Positions 31,842 through 40,900 of a stretch of DNA of 42,635 nt are shown one piece after another. The notes beneath the pieces were generated by a model that saw only the letters and a list, made by a program, of their open reading frames with translations, had not been told where the DNA came from and ran no database searches. The stretch covers positions 1 through 42,635 of the forward strand of contig DASXOA010000039.1 of the NCBI GenBank assembly GCA_036494675.1, in the 5' to 3' direction. Source of the DNA: Rugosimonospora sp036494675 (GTDB lineage: Bacteria > Actinomycetota > Actinomycetes > Mycobacteriales > Micromonosporaceae). Both the position numbers and the translations under genes were made by a program. The first letter of the stretch is position 1. Every line of letters begins with the position of its first letter.

Positions 31842-33464
31842 ATGCGTCGCACCAGGCTGGCCGGCGTCCTCGCCGGCGCGCTCCTCGCCGTCTCGTCCCT
31901 CACGGTTCTCGCCGCGCCGGCCCAGGCCCACAGCACCTCATACGTCGGCAACGAGTACGACCAGACCACCACCACGCCAGTCAACGGATCTGTCCCGGAG
32001 GTTGACTCGGTCGCCGACGGCATCACCCGCTCGACCGAGGCGACCGAACGCGAGGTCGCGGCACACCGCGCCACCCTGCGATACGGCGACATCCGGCCCG
32101 CCGCCGGTCCGGCGCTGAGCCTGTACCCGGGCACGGTCGGCGTCCCGGCATCCGACCAGTATTCGGTGCGGGTCGACGGCCGCTCGTCGTTCGTCTACAA
32201 GACACTCGCCGCAAAGCGCGACACGAACCGGGAACTCGACACGTCCTGGACGAGCTTCTCGTTCGCCGGTGCGGTAACAGTCAGCGTCACGGCGCTCGCA
32301 CAGACCGGGCTAACTGGCTGCCTCGTCCGCCCGGCCTCGGCCGCGATCCAGACCAGATTCGCCGACAACACCTGCACCTTCACCATGCGGCAGGCCAAGA
32401 ACGTGTCGGTGGAATTCGCCCCGAACACCACCAACCCGATCCAGCATCCGATGCTGGTCTTCGCCAACCCGCCGGAGAACGACGTTCCGCCAGCGACCGG
32501 CGACCCGAACGTGCTCTACTTCGGGCCCGGGGTGCACCAGATCGGTTCCGGCGTGGCGTTGCATTCCAACGAAACCGTTTACCTGGCCGGTGGCGCCTGG
32601 GTGGAGGGCGCGTTCATCGCTAGCGGACCGGTCGACAACGTCACCATCAAGGGACGTGGGGTGCTGGATGGCCTGTTCATGGATACCGGCAACCAGGACT
32701 CGAACAAGAACCAGCCCGGGATGATCGACATCGCCGATCAGACATCGCAGAACGTACTGATCGAAGGCATCACAGTGGTCAACGCTCCGCGCTTCAACAT
32801 CCGGGCGCTCGCGCAGTACACCACGATCGAGAACGTCAAGACCATGTCATGGTGGTACAGCACCGACGGCCTGGTCGCGGGCAACAAGTCCCTGGTGGAG
32901 AACAACTTCGTCAAATCCAACGACGACTCCCTCAAGTTGTTCTGGGGCGACGAGGTGGTCCGGGACAATACCGTGTGGCAGCTGGAAAACGGCGCCCCAT
33001 TCATGATCAGTTGGAATCTCGAGAACAGCCCCAGCGACTTCCACGTCTACGACGATGACGTCATCCACGCCGAGCACTACCAGATCCAGAAATCGGCGGT
33101 GTTCCGCGCCCTGCATGCCGGTGCCGGCACCCCGAACCACTACCTGTTCGAGAACATCCGGGTCGAGGACGCCACCTACCGCCTGTTCTACCTTGCCATC
33201 GACAACAACAAGTGGTACGACCCGACACTCGGCTACGGCCACCTCGACCAGCTCATCTTCCGCGACATCCACGCGGACTCGACCTTTACGCACCCGAGCC
33301 TGCTGCAGGGTATCGACAGCACCCACGGCGTAACGAACGTGAGCTTCGTCAACGTGTTCACCAACAACGCCTGCCAATCAGACGACAGCAACTTCACCAT
33401 TGATCCAGCCACCACCAACGCGATCCGGATCATCAAGAGCGCACATGGGGGTTGCCGGGAATGA
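31842..33464 (+). CDS. Secreted right-handed beta-helix glycosidase, GH49-like (GH28 clan)
   Basis: 540 residues. A signal peptide (about 1-30: LAGVLAGALLAVSSLTVLAA, PAQA) precedes an N-terminal beta-sandwich (about 80-190) and a parallel beta-helix (about 215-530). The active-site pattern is TDG (D342), then NDDS (D361, D362). The 19/20-residue spacing equals that of the three catalytic aspartates of GH49 dextranase/isopullulanase, and the N-terminal sandwich is also a GH49 trait. The GH28 signature GHG is absent. It should cut a polysaccharide outside the cell by inversion. RBS is CGGAGG in a 28-base gap after the sulfatase, the only real gap in the operon. Its stop overlaps the next ATG. 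GH49 assignment is from motif spacing; polygalacturonase-like activity remains possible. Confidence 0.78.
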   Translation: MRRTRLAGVLAGALLAVSSLTVLAAPAQAHSTSYVGNEYDQTTTTPVNGSVPEVDSVADGITRSTEATEREVAAHRATLRYGDIRPAAGPALSLYPGTVGVPASDQYSVRVDGRSSFVYKTLAAKRDTNRELDTSWTSFSFAGAVTVSVTALAQTGLTGCLVRPASAAIQTRFADNTCTFTMRQAKNVSVEFAPNTTNPIQHPMLVFANPPENDVPPATGDPNVLYFGPGVHQIGSGVALHSNETVYLAGGAWVEGAFIASGPVDNVTIKGRGVLDGLFMDTGNQDSNKNQPGMIDIADQTSQNVLIEGITVVNAPRFNIRALAQYTTIENVKTMSWWYSTDGLVAGNKSLVENNFVKSNDDSLKLFWGDEVVRDNTVWQLENGAPFMISWNLENSPSDFHVYDDDVIHAEHYQIQKSAVFRALHAGAGTPNHYLFENIRVEDATYRLFYLAIDNNKWYDPTLGYGHLDQLIFRDIHADSTFTHPSLLQGIDSTHGVTNVSFVNVFTNNACQSDDSNFTIDPATTNAIRIIKSAHGGCRE

Positions 33465-34951
33465 ACGTCGTCGTTGTCCTCGCCGATGACATGGGCTGGG
33501 GGGATCTGGGCTGCTACGGCTCCCGGATCCCCACCCCGAACATCGATCGGCTGGCCACCGAGGGGGTGCGGGCCACCAACTGCCACTCGGCGTCCGCGGT
33601 GTGCACGCCCAGCAGGTACGCGCTGATGACCGGCCGCTACGCCTGGCGGGGTCCACTCAAGAGCTTCGTTCTGATGGGACACGGGCCGGCCCTCATCGAG
33701 CCGTCCCGACCGACTCTGGCCACGGTATTGCGGGACCGCGGATACGCCACCGGCGCGTTCGGCAAGTGGCACCTCGGGCTCGGCTGGCGACACCGAGACG
33801 GCTCGGTGCGGAACGCGTTCGCCCCCGGCGCCACGCTGCACGACGACATCGAGACCGACTTCGGGCGTGACATCGACTACGCCGCGCCGGTGACCGGTGG
33901 TCCGACCGCGCTCGGCTTCGACCGGTTCTTCGGCATCGCCGGGTCGCTGGACATGCCACCGTACGCGTTCATCGACCAGGACCGCACGGTCGGCATCCCG
34001 GATCGGGAAAAGAAGCACTACCTCACCGAGCAGCGTCCGGGCCTTCAGGTCGAGGGGTTCAACGAGAGCGACGTCGATGTCACGTTCACCCGGGAGGCTG
34101 TCGAGTTCGTCCGCACCCAGACCGGACCGTTCCTGTGCTACCTTGCGCCGTCGGCGCCGCACCGACCGAACGTGCCGCCGGCGTTCATCCGCGGCCGCTC
34201 CGGCCTGGGCGACCGCGCCGACGGCGTATGCCTGGTCGACTGGGCCGTCGGTGAGCTGCGCGCGGTACTGGAATCAAAGGGTGTCCTAGACGACACGCTG
34301 TTCATCGTTACGAGCGACAACGGCGCGGTGACCCACTTCACCGACGATGGGGACATCGCCCGGCACCGGCCCAACGCCGACTGGCGCGGGCAGAAGGGCG
34401 ATCTGTGGGACGGCGGCCACCGTGAGCCGTTCGTTGCACGTTGGCCAGGGCACTTCGGGGCGGGTACCGCGGTCGACGCGCCGATCTGCCTGACCGACGT
34501 GCTACCGTCCGTGGCTGCGGCGGCCGGTCTCTCGGTCAGCGTCGATGACGGCCGCGACGTGCTGCCCATCCTGGACGGCACCGAGTCCGGTGATCCGGAC
34601 CGGCCGATCGTGCACCACAGCCTGGGCGGCCGGTTCGCGCTGCGGTCCGGGCGCTGGAAGGCGATCTTCTCGGCCGGGTCGGGCGGCGGATTCTCCGAGC
34701 CGTCGATCAACGACCTGTTCGCCACTGGTACCGGCAAGCCCCACACCGTGCCGCCCTGGGACGCCGAGCATCCGGCCGGCCAGCTCTACGACATGCAGAC
34801 CGATCCCGCCGAGACCCACAACCTGTGGAATGCGAAGCCGGACGTAGTCGCCGATCTGTACGACATGCTGCGTTCGATCTGTGGCGACGCGTCCAGCGGC
34901 CTGGCCTTCGACGTAGCGCTGACCATTGGCGGGGTAGGTTCGGGGACGTGA
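33461..34951 (+). CDS. Type I sulfatase (formylglycine-dependent), arylsulfatase-like
   Basis: 496 residues. It opens with NVVVVLADDMGWGDLGCYGS (metal ligands D9, D10). The activation motif CTPSR (C48, P50, R52) is in SAVCTPSRYALMTGRY. KWHLGLGW, DNGAVTH and GQKGDLWDGGHREPFVARWP are hallmark arylsulfatase-A-type segments that hold the metal and substrate. Cys48 needs conversion by the FGE made by the next gene, whose GTG overlaps this stop. No signal peptide, so it is probably cytoplasmic. It differs clearly from the first sulfatase, suggesting that the imported glycan carries sulfate at two positions. ATG 33461 overlaps the glycosidase stop; an upstream in-frame start at 33452 would lie inside that gene. 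Confidence 0.92.
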   Translation: MNVVVVLADDMGWGDLGCYGSRIPTPNIDRLATEGVRATNCHSASAVCTPSRYALMTGRYAWRGPLKSFVLMGHGPALIEPSRPTLATVLRDRGYATGAFGKWHLGLGWRHRDGSVRNAFAPGATLHDDIETDFGRDIDYAAPVTGGPTALGFDRFFGIAGSLDMPPYAFIDQDRTVGIPDREKKHYLTEQRPGLQVEGFNESDVDVTFTREAVEFVRTQTGPFLCYLAPSAPHRPNVPPAFIRGRSGLGDRADGVCLVDWAVGELRAVLESKGVLDDTLFIVTSDNGAVTHFTDDGDIARHRPNADWRGQKGDLWDGGHREPFVARWPGHFGAGTAVDAPICLTDVLPSVAAAAGLSVSVDDGRDVLPILDGTESGDPDRPIVHHSLGGRFALRSGRWKAIFSAGSGGGFSEPSINDLFATGTGKPHTVPPWDAEHPAGQLYDMQTDPAETHNLWNAKPDVVADLYDMLRSICGDASSGLAFDVALTIGGVGSGT

Positions 34952-35910
34952 CCAGCGCTTGTTGCACACCGGGGCCGTCGCATCAGGGCGACCCAGTAGC
35001 TCAACCAGCCGTCGAGTTCGACCTGCCGCATCGTGAGCGGGCGGACGTGATTCGTGGCATGGTGGCGATCCCCGAAGGCGGCTTCCAGATGGGCGGCGAG
35101 GATCCGGACGCGTTCCCCGACGACGGCGAGGGCCCGATCCGGGAGGTGTTCGTGTCCGCCTTCCACATCGATCCGAAGGCGGTCACCAACGCCCAGTTCG
35201 GGGCGTTTGTCAAGGCGACCGGCTACGTGACGGAAGCGCAACGTTTCGGCTGGTCTTTCGTGTTCCACGCGTTCGTCACCGGCGAGGCCGCCCAGCGCGT
35301 GCTCAACGGCTCGGTCCCGCAGGCCCCGTGGTGGCTGCCCGTCGAGGGCGCGGACTGGCGGCACCCGGCGGGACCCGGTACCGGCATCGGCGATCGCCGC
35401 AACCATCCAGTGGTACACGTGTCGTGGGCCGACGCGAACGCGTACGCGGCCTGGGTGGGTAAGCGGCTGCCGACCGAGGCCGAGTGGGAGAAGGCGGCCC
35501 GTGGCGGGCTGGACCATGCGCGGTTCCCGTGGGGCGACGAGTTCATGCCCCGTGGCCAGCACCGGTGCAACACCTGGCAGGGCCAGTTTCCGCGGCGCAA
35601 CACGGGCGAGGACGGCTACCTGGACACCGCACCGGTCGACGCGTTCCGGCCGAACGCCTTCGGGCTCTACAACACCTCCGGCAACGTCTGGGAGTGGTGC
35701 GCCGACTGGTTCAGCCCCGACTGGCATGCCGTCTCCTCGCCGGCGACCAGACGCGATCCGGCCGGACCTCACCACGGTATCGGCCGGGTCATGCGCGGCG
35801 GCTCGTACCTCTGCCATGAGTCGTACTGCAACCGCTACCGGGTCGCGGCCCGCACCTCCTCCACGCCCGACAGCGCGACGGGCCACGTCGGTTTCCGCTG
35901 CGCCGCCTGA
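34948..35910 (+). CDS. Formylglycine-generating enzyme (sulfatase-modifying factor)
   Basis: 320 residues, typical of bacterial FGE. FGE-sulfatase fold motifs are MVAIPEGGFQMGGEDPDAFP, VTNAQFGAFVKATGYVTEAQ, NHPVVHVSWADANAYAAWVG, KRLPTEAEWEKAARGGL and NTSGNVWEWCADWF. The copper-binding catalytic pair lies in YLCHESYCNRYRVAAR (C289, C294), followed by TGHVGFRC. It oxidises the cysteine of C-x-P-x-R motifs to formylglycine using copper and O2, activating both sulfatases of the operon. GTG overlaps the sulfatase stop. The N-terminus reads MTSACCTPGPSHQ, oddly similar to a sulfatase motif (C-T-P-x-x) but without the arginine. Last intact gene of the operon. Confidence 0.94.
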   Translation: MTSACCTPGPSHQGDPVAQPAVEFDLPHRERADVIRGMVAIPEGGFQMGGEDPDAFPDDGEGPIREVFVSAFHIDPKAVTNAQFGAFVKATGYVTEAQRFGWSFVFHAFVTGEAAQRVLNGSVPQAPWWLPVEGADWRHPAGPGTGIGDRRNHPVVHVSWADANAYAAWVGKRLPTEAEWEKAARGGLDHARFPWGDEFMPRGQHRCNTWQGQFPRRNTGEDGYLDTAPVDAFRPNAFGLYNTSGNVWEWCADWFSPDWHAVSSPATRRDPAGPHHGIGRVMRGGSYLCHESYCNRYRVAARTSSTPDSATGHVGFRCAA

Positions 35911-35930
35911 CGCTGCCGCAGTACCGGGGT

Positions 35931-36530
35931 GGGTTCTGTTGCGTTACGGATCGGGCGATACGCTGCGCCGGTGGCGAGATTCGCGGTCAGATCATTCGGG
36001 CGAGTTCGGTGAACGCTGTGGCGACTCGGGAGCCGGGCGGGACGTCGATTCCGAGTTCGTAGTGTCCACGGCGGAGGTTCTGAAGGAAGGCATGCCCGGG
36101 GATGATCACCCGGGCCGTGCTGTCGGTGCGCAGCCCACGCGTCGGTCGCAGCCGGTGTTTGAGGTGGCCGTGATCGGCCTCAACCGGATTGTTGGCGTAA
36201 CGCTCGACGTGATGCCACGCCGAGGGAACGAGTTCATCGAGTACGGCGGGATAGACCGCGGCGGTGTCGGTCACCACCTCGGTAGGCGTCACCTTCAGCG
36301 TCCGCAGCGCCCGGCGGAAGAACCGGCGGGCAGATTCCGCATCCCGTCGTGCCGAGACGAGCACGTCGATGACCTGGCCGTACTGGTCGACCGCCCGGTA
36401 CACGTAGCGCCACACCCGCACCTGTCACCTGGTGAATGGCGGCAGAACCGGGCCGCGTCAGACAGCAGCGGCGCGAAGCGTTGTACCCACCGGTAGATCG
36501 TGACATGGTCGACCGCGACACCGCGCTCAC
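35931..36530 (-). pseudogene. IS6-family transposase remnant
   Basis: The terminal repeat GGGTTCTGTTGCGTTA is at 35931-35946. The minus strand then reads, from its broken start, ERGVAVDHVTIYRWVQRFAP, LLSDAARFCRHSPGDR. After a deletion and frameshift near 36425 it continues VWRYVYRAVDQYGQVIDVLV, SARRDAESARRFFRRALRTL and NNPVEADHGHLKHRLRPTRG, to TGA at 35987-35989. About a dozen codons holding the first catalytic Asp (DETYVK) are missing and the N-terminal third is lost. It is diverged from the IS6 pieces at 304 and 10018, so it came in separately. It separates the FGE gene from the decayed esterase. Confidence 0.8.
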
Positions 36531-36755
36531 TGGGAGGCGCTGCCTCTGACCCAGGCCGCCCAGGCGGTGCCGCGTTCGGCGTTCCCGGACGCCTACGCGA
36601 AGTGGGAGGACGACGCGCAGCAGGTCGTCTCCACGGTCGCCGGCGTCGCCTCCATCAACGACCTGCCCGGCGCGCGTTGGTCAGGCGGGCCAGCCGCTGG
36701 ACGACCAGCCGTACTCCGGTCAGGTACTGCTCGGAGTACAAGGCGGTCATTTGTC
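36531..36755 (+). pseudogene. Unidentified gene fragment
   Basis: Immediately after the IS6 remnant the plus strand reads HWEALPLTQAAQAVPRSAFP, DAYAKWEDDAQQVVSTVAGV and ASINDLPG, with genuine-looking composition. It then dissolves into noise before the esterase begins at about 36756. I cannot assign a family. It is probably the end of a gene cut at its 5' side by the IS6 element. On the opposite strand a short frame starting at about 36748 is possible but unsupported. Confidence 0.3.
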
Positions 36756-37755
36756 GCGCAGTATCGGCCGGAGCGCACCGAGCCGGCGGACTTCGACGAG
36801 TTTTGGCGGGACACCCTCGCCACGGCCACGGCCTACCCGGTCGATGCGGAGTTCCGCCCGTACGACGCCGGTCTGTCCCTTGTGGACACCTGGGACGTGC
36901 AGTTCACCGGCTGGGGCGGTCATCGCTCGCCGGCTGGTTCCTGGCGCCCCGTGGGGCATCCGGGCCGCTTCCCACCGTGGTTCAGTTCCTCGGGTACCAC
37001 GGCGGGCGCGGCGTGCCGTTGGACTGGCTGGTGTTCCCGGCCGCCGGGTACGCGCAGCTGGTGATGGACACCCGCGGGCAGGGCGATGGCGCCACCGCCG
37101 ACCCCGACCCGGGTGCCAACCCCCAGGTGCCGGGCTTCCTGACCCGGGGCATCGCCGATCGCGACGCCTACTACTACCGGCGGGTCTTCGTCGACGCGGT
37201 GCGAGCCGTTGACGCCGCTCGCGGCCATCCGCTGGTTGACCCGGACCGCGTCGTGGTGGCCGGCGGCAGCCAGGGCGGCGGAATCGCGCAGCCGTGGCCG
37301 GGTTGCGTACCGACCTGGCCGCGGCGCTGATCGACGTGCCGTTCCTGACCCACTTTCGTAGGGCAACCGAGCTGGTGGACCGTCCCGGGTACAGCGAGAT
37401 CGTGGAGTACGTGGCCCGCCGGCGCGAACAGGCCGACGCGGTCTTCGACATGCTCGACTACTGCGACGGGGTCAACCTGGCCGCCCGGGCAACGGCACCC
37501 GCGCGGTACTCGGTGGCGTTGATGGACGCGGTTTGCCCGCCGTCGACGGTGTTCGCCGCTTACCACCACTACCGCGGCCCGGCCACTATCGACGTGTGGA
37601 AGTTCAACGGTCACGAGGGTGGCGGCCAGGCCCAGCGGGCCATCCAACTCCGGTGGCTCGCCGAGGTTCTGGCCGAAACGGCAGCGACAGAAGGAGGCAC
37701 CGCGCGATGGCACCGGCCGAATGGTCCGCGTTCGACGATCCCGACACCGGCGTGA
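36756..37755 (+). pseudogene. CE7-family acetylxylan esterase (cephalosporin-C deacetylase-like), two frameshifts
   Basis: Three frames together give one nearly full esterase: YRPERTEPADFDEFWRDTLA ... VDTWDVQFTGWGGHR; then AGWFLAPRGASGPLPTVVQF, LGYHGGRGVPLDWL and DRVVVAGGSQGGGIA; then VAGLRTDLAAALIDVPFLTH ... ATIDVWKFNGHEGG. The catalytic Ser (GGSQGG), Asp (MDAVCPPST) and His (NGHEGG) all survive. Small deletions near 36925 and 37290 shift the frame, and the first ~10 residues and start codon are missing. CE7 enzymes remove acetyl groups from xylo-oligosaccharides. Position suggests it once belonged to the upstream glycan operon or a neighbouring one. Sequencing error could explain the shifts but not the lost start. 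Confidence 0.8.
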
Positions 37756-37790
37756 CGACCCGGTGGCTGACCGACCACAAGGGAAACTGT
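37707..37790 (+). pseudogene. 5' fragment of an unknown (possibly oligogalacturonate-lyase-like) gene
   Basis: A strong ribosome site (AAGGAGG, 37691-37697) precedes ATG at 37707. The frame reads MAPAEWSAFDDPDTGVTTRW, then LTDHKGN, and loses coding character after about 28 codons. The 'F.DP.TG...R.LTDH' start recalls oligogalacturonate lyases of the Ogl type, but the fragment is too short for certainty. It overlaps the last codons of the dead esterase, implying they were co-transcribed. The remainder was deleted, ending near the terminator of the RHS gene. Confidence 0.35.
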
Positions 37791-37828
37791 CCGCCGACGC
37801 GCGGATGCGCGGATGGTGGTGAACGCCG

Positions 37829-37866
37829 GCGGGCGGCCGGTGGAGTGGATCCCGCCGGCCGCCCGC
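37829..37866 (-). terminator. Terminator of the RHS gene
   Basis: A perfect 12-bp stem (GCGGGCGGCCGG / CCGGCCGCCCGC) with a 14-base loop lies 43 bases past the RHS stop codon on its downstream side. Confidence 0.6.
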
Positions 37867-37908
37867 TGCGGATGCCGTCGATGTCCGGTCGACAGCACCC
37901 CGGCAGTG

Positions 37909-40900
37909 CTACTCGCCCTCCTCCATGCTCTCGTGAACCTTGTGCCCGACCTCGTAGACGAACTCCGACGTCCAGTTCACGGTGTCCGTGGCGACCGACT
38001 GCCGCACCGCCTGCCGCGCGCTGTCTACCTTGACCGCGCTGATCAGAGCGCGGGCCCGGGTTATGCCAGTCGGCGCGTGCTGCCAGGCGAGCTTGGCGGT
38101 CCGGTACGTGGCCCGGGCCTCCGAGAGCTCCCGAGTCTCGCGTATCAGCTTGCCCGCGCCACCGGCGCCGACCACCGACAGCCCGGCCAACCCCGCCGCC
38201 GTGGCCGCTCTGGCGAAATGGCCGTGAGCGAGCTGCACCACCGTGTCAGCGCCGTTGGCCGCGAACGACAGCGTGTCCGCGGTCAGCGCGATCGCGGCGG
38301 TGACCACGTCAAGCCCAGGTACCCACGCGGTGGCGACCGCGATCAGCGTGAGCGCCGGCGCGACGGTGTTGGCGAAACTGGTCACCCTGTCCCACCACGA
38401 ATGGTGGTGGTTGCGTCCCCGCTGGACCTCGGCCGCCCGCCGCTCGGCCTCCCGTTTCTGCGCCGCGATCTGCGCCTCGACCTTCGCCCACCGGGCGGAC
38501 AGCGTCCGTTGGTAGGCGTTCCACGCCTTGCCCGAGTGGAACACCGACGGCGGTACCCTCGGCCCCGGATTGCAGTCGTGCAGGTCGCAGTAGCCGGGCT
38601 TCTTGCCGCCGCCGACATAGCCGGTCTTGCCGCAGCCGCCCGCCCCGCTGGCGCACGGCAGCATCAGGCCGCTCGGGTCGCTGTAGGTGGTCGGGTTGCT
38701 GTTGGCGTACCCGTACGCGTTCCAGCTCTGCGGCGTGTGGATGTCGAACACCGGGTCGGCGGACAGGAACCGGCCGGTGTCCGGGTCGTACTCGCGGGCG
38801 CCCACGATGGTCAGGTTCGCGGCGGTGTCGACGATCCCGCCCACGTACCCCTTGTCGCCAGGCCACGCCGGCGTCACGCCACGGGCCTGGCCGAAGGGCG
38901 TGTAGTACCGGCGCGTGACGGCCTGGGTGGCATCCGCGGAGACCATGGTGCTGGCGGTACCCTGCCGGTCGTCCAGCAGGAACGACAGGCCGGTGCCGGT
39001 TCGCACGGCGATGGTGTCCCCGCCGAAGCTGTAGTACCGGGTGGTGGCGAGAGCTCCGGCGGAATTGACGGTGATCTCCTCACCGTCGACGTAGAGCACA
39101 GTGCTGCCCGGATCGCGGCGCAGCAGCAGGGTGCCGTCGGCGTCGTAGGCGAAGGTTGAGGTCTTGCCGTCCTTGGTCGCCGACGCGAGCCGGCCCTCGG
39201 CGTCCCAGGTGAGGGTCTGCGCGTCGCCGGCGAGCGCGCGGTTGGTGGTGTCGCCCGCCGGGTCGTAGCCGTAGCTGTCGACCCGATCGCTGTCCGGGCC
39301 GCCGGTGGTGGTCACGCTCTGGACGGTGTGCGGCTGGACGCCTCCGGGGCTCGGGTAGGTGTAGGTGTGGGTGGCGTCGGTGCCGCCGGGCGTGACGGCG
39401 TGGTCGGTCTCGCTGGTCCGGTTGCCGGCGACGTCGTAGCCGAAGCTCTGCCAGTACGGTGCCGGTCCGCTGCCCAGCGCGCCGGCCGCTGGCGTGGAGT
39501 CGCAGGTGCTGCCGGTGGTCCGGGCGGTGACGAGCCGTTGCAGGTAGTCGTAGGTGAAGCACTGGGTGTCCGCCGGGGCTGCGGTGGGCGCGTCGTCGAT
39601 GCTCGTCACGTTGCCGCCGTCGTCGTAGCCGTAGTGCGTGTCGTTGAGGGCACCGCTGACGGTGGAGCGCTCGTCATAGACCCGCAGCAGCCGGTTGGTG
39701 CCGTCCTCGTAGGTGTTGGTGCGGTACACCAGGTGGCCCGCGCCGTCGGAGCTGCTGCGCTGGCTGACCAGACCGATCTTCGAGTACGTGGTGCCGGCGA
39801 CATAGCTGGCCAGGCCGGTCAGCGTGGTCGCCTCGCCGATGGTGTCGTACCCGAATGTGACCGTCTCACCGGCGGTGGTTCCCGCACCGGGGTAGGTGAC
39901 CGTCAGCGGCGTGCCGTCGGCGCCGGTGTTGTAGGTGGCGTGGCTCGTGTACGAGCCGGCCAGCCCTGTCTCCGTGGCCGGTACGGTCAGCGTGGTACCC
40001 AGCGACTGGTAGCGGTCGTCGTACCCGAGCACCGTCGTGGTGTACGGCTGGCCGCCCAGGTACCGCACGGAGTCGGTCAGCTCACCCTTGGCCAGGGTGT
40101 CGTAGTCCCACCTGGCCAGCGGGGTGCCGGTCAGTGAGTCCTGGTACTCGCCGGTCTTGCGGCCCAGCGCGTCGTAGCTGTAGGCCAGCGTGACGCCTCG
40201 CCCGTCGGTGGAGGTCAGCAGTTCGTCATCATCGTCGTAGGTGTTCGTCGTCGTCCCCGTGTCCGGGTCGTGCTCCTCGATCCGCCGCCCGCGCAGGTCG
40301 TACCGGTAGGACCAGGTGTTTCCGGCCGCGTCGGTGATGGTCGACACCTGCCCGTCCGGCGCGTACGTGTAGCTGATGACGTCCGCCGCTCCGGTCGGCT
40401 GCCCGCCGTGGTACTGCAGCAGCTGGGTCAGCTGGCCGCGGGCGTCGGCGATCTGGGTGGTGGCGATGGCGCCCTTGGGTGGGGTGACGCTCACCCGGTC
40501 CCCGCCGTAGCTGGTGACGGTCTGCCAGCGGGCGTTGCCGTTCTCCAGGAAGGTCGCCAGGATCGGCCTGCCGACGCCGTCGTAGGTGGTGGCCGTCTGG
40601 CCGGGTACCGCGGCCTTCGGGGTGAACAAGTCGGCCGACGGTGCGGTGTCGCCGTTGTAGTAGTCGCTGTTGGCCCGGGCCACCAGTCCGCGACTGTCGT
40701 AGATCTGGTCGGTGATGACGCGCCCACCGCCGGGTGCGGGTACCTGGGTCTGCCGTTCCCGCAGCAGCCCGTCGTAGAGCTGGTAGCTGGTGGCGTACTG
40801 GCCGCTGGCGTGCAGGGTGGCGGTGGACACCGCGGTCGTGCCGGTGGCGCCGCGGATCTGGTAGCCGTAGGCGAGGTTCGGGGTGGTGGGGTTGGCAGAC

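Noticed and set aside
30026..32134. A 702-codon minus-strand frame opposite permease, sulfatase and glycosidase
   Set aside because: Antisense composition; crosses three real genes.
36600..36748. A short minus-strand frame beginning MTALYSEQYLTGVRL
   Set aside because: No continuation, no family match and located in decayed sequence; it could be a fragment but cannot be supported.
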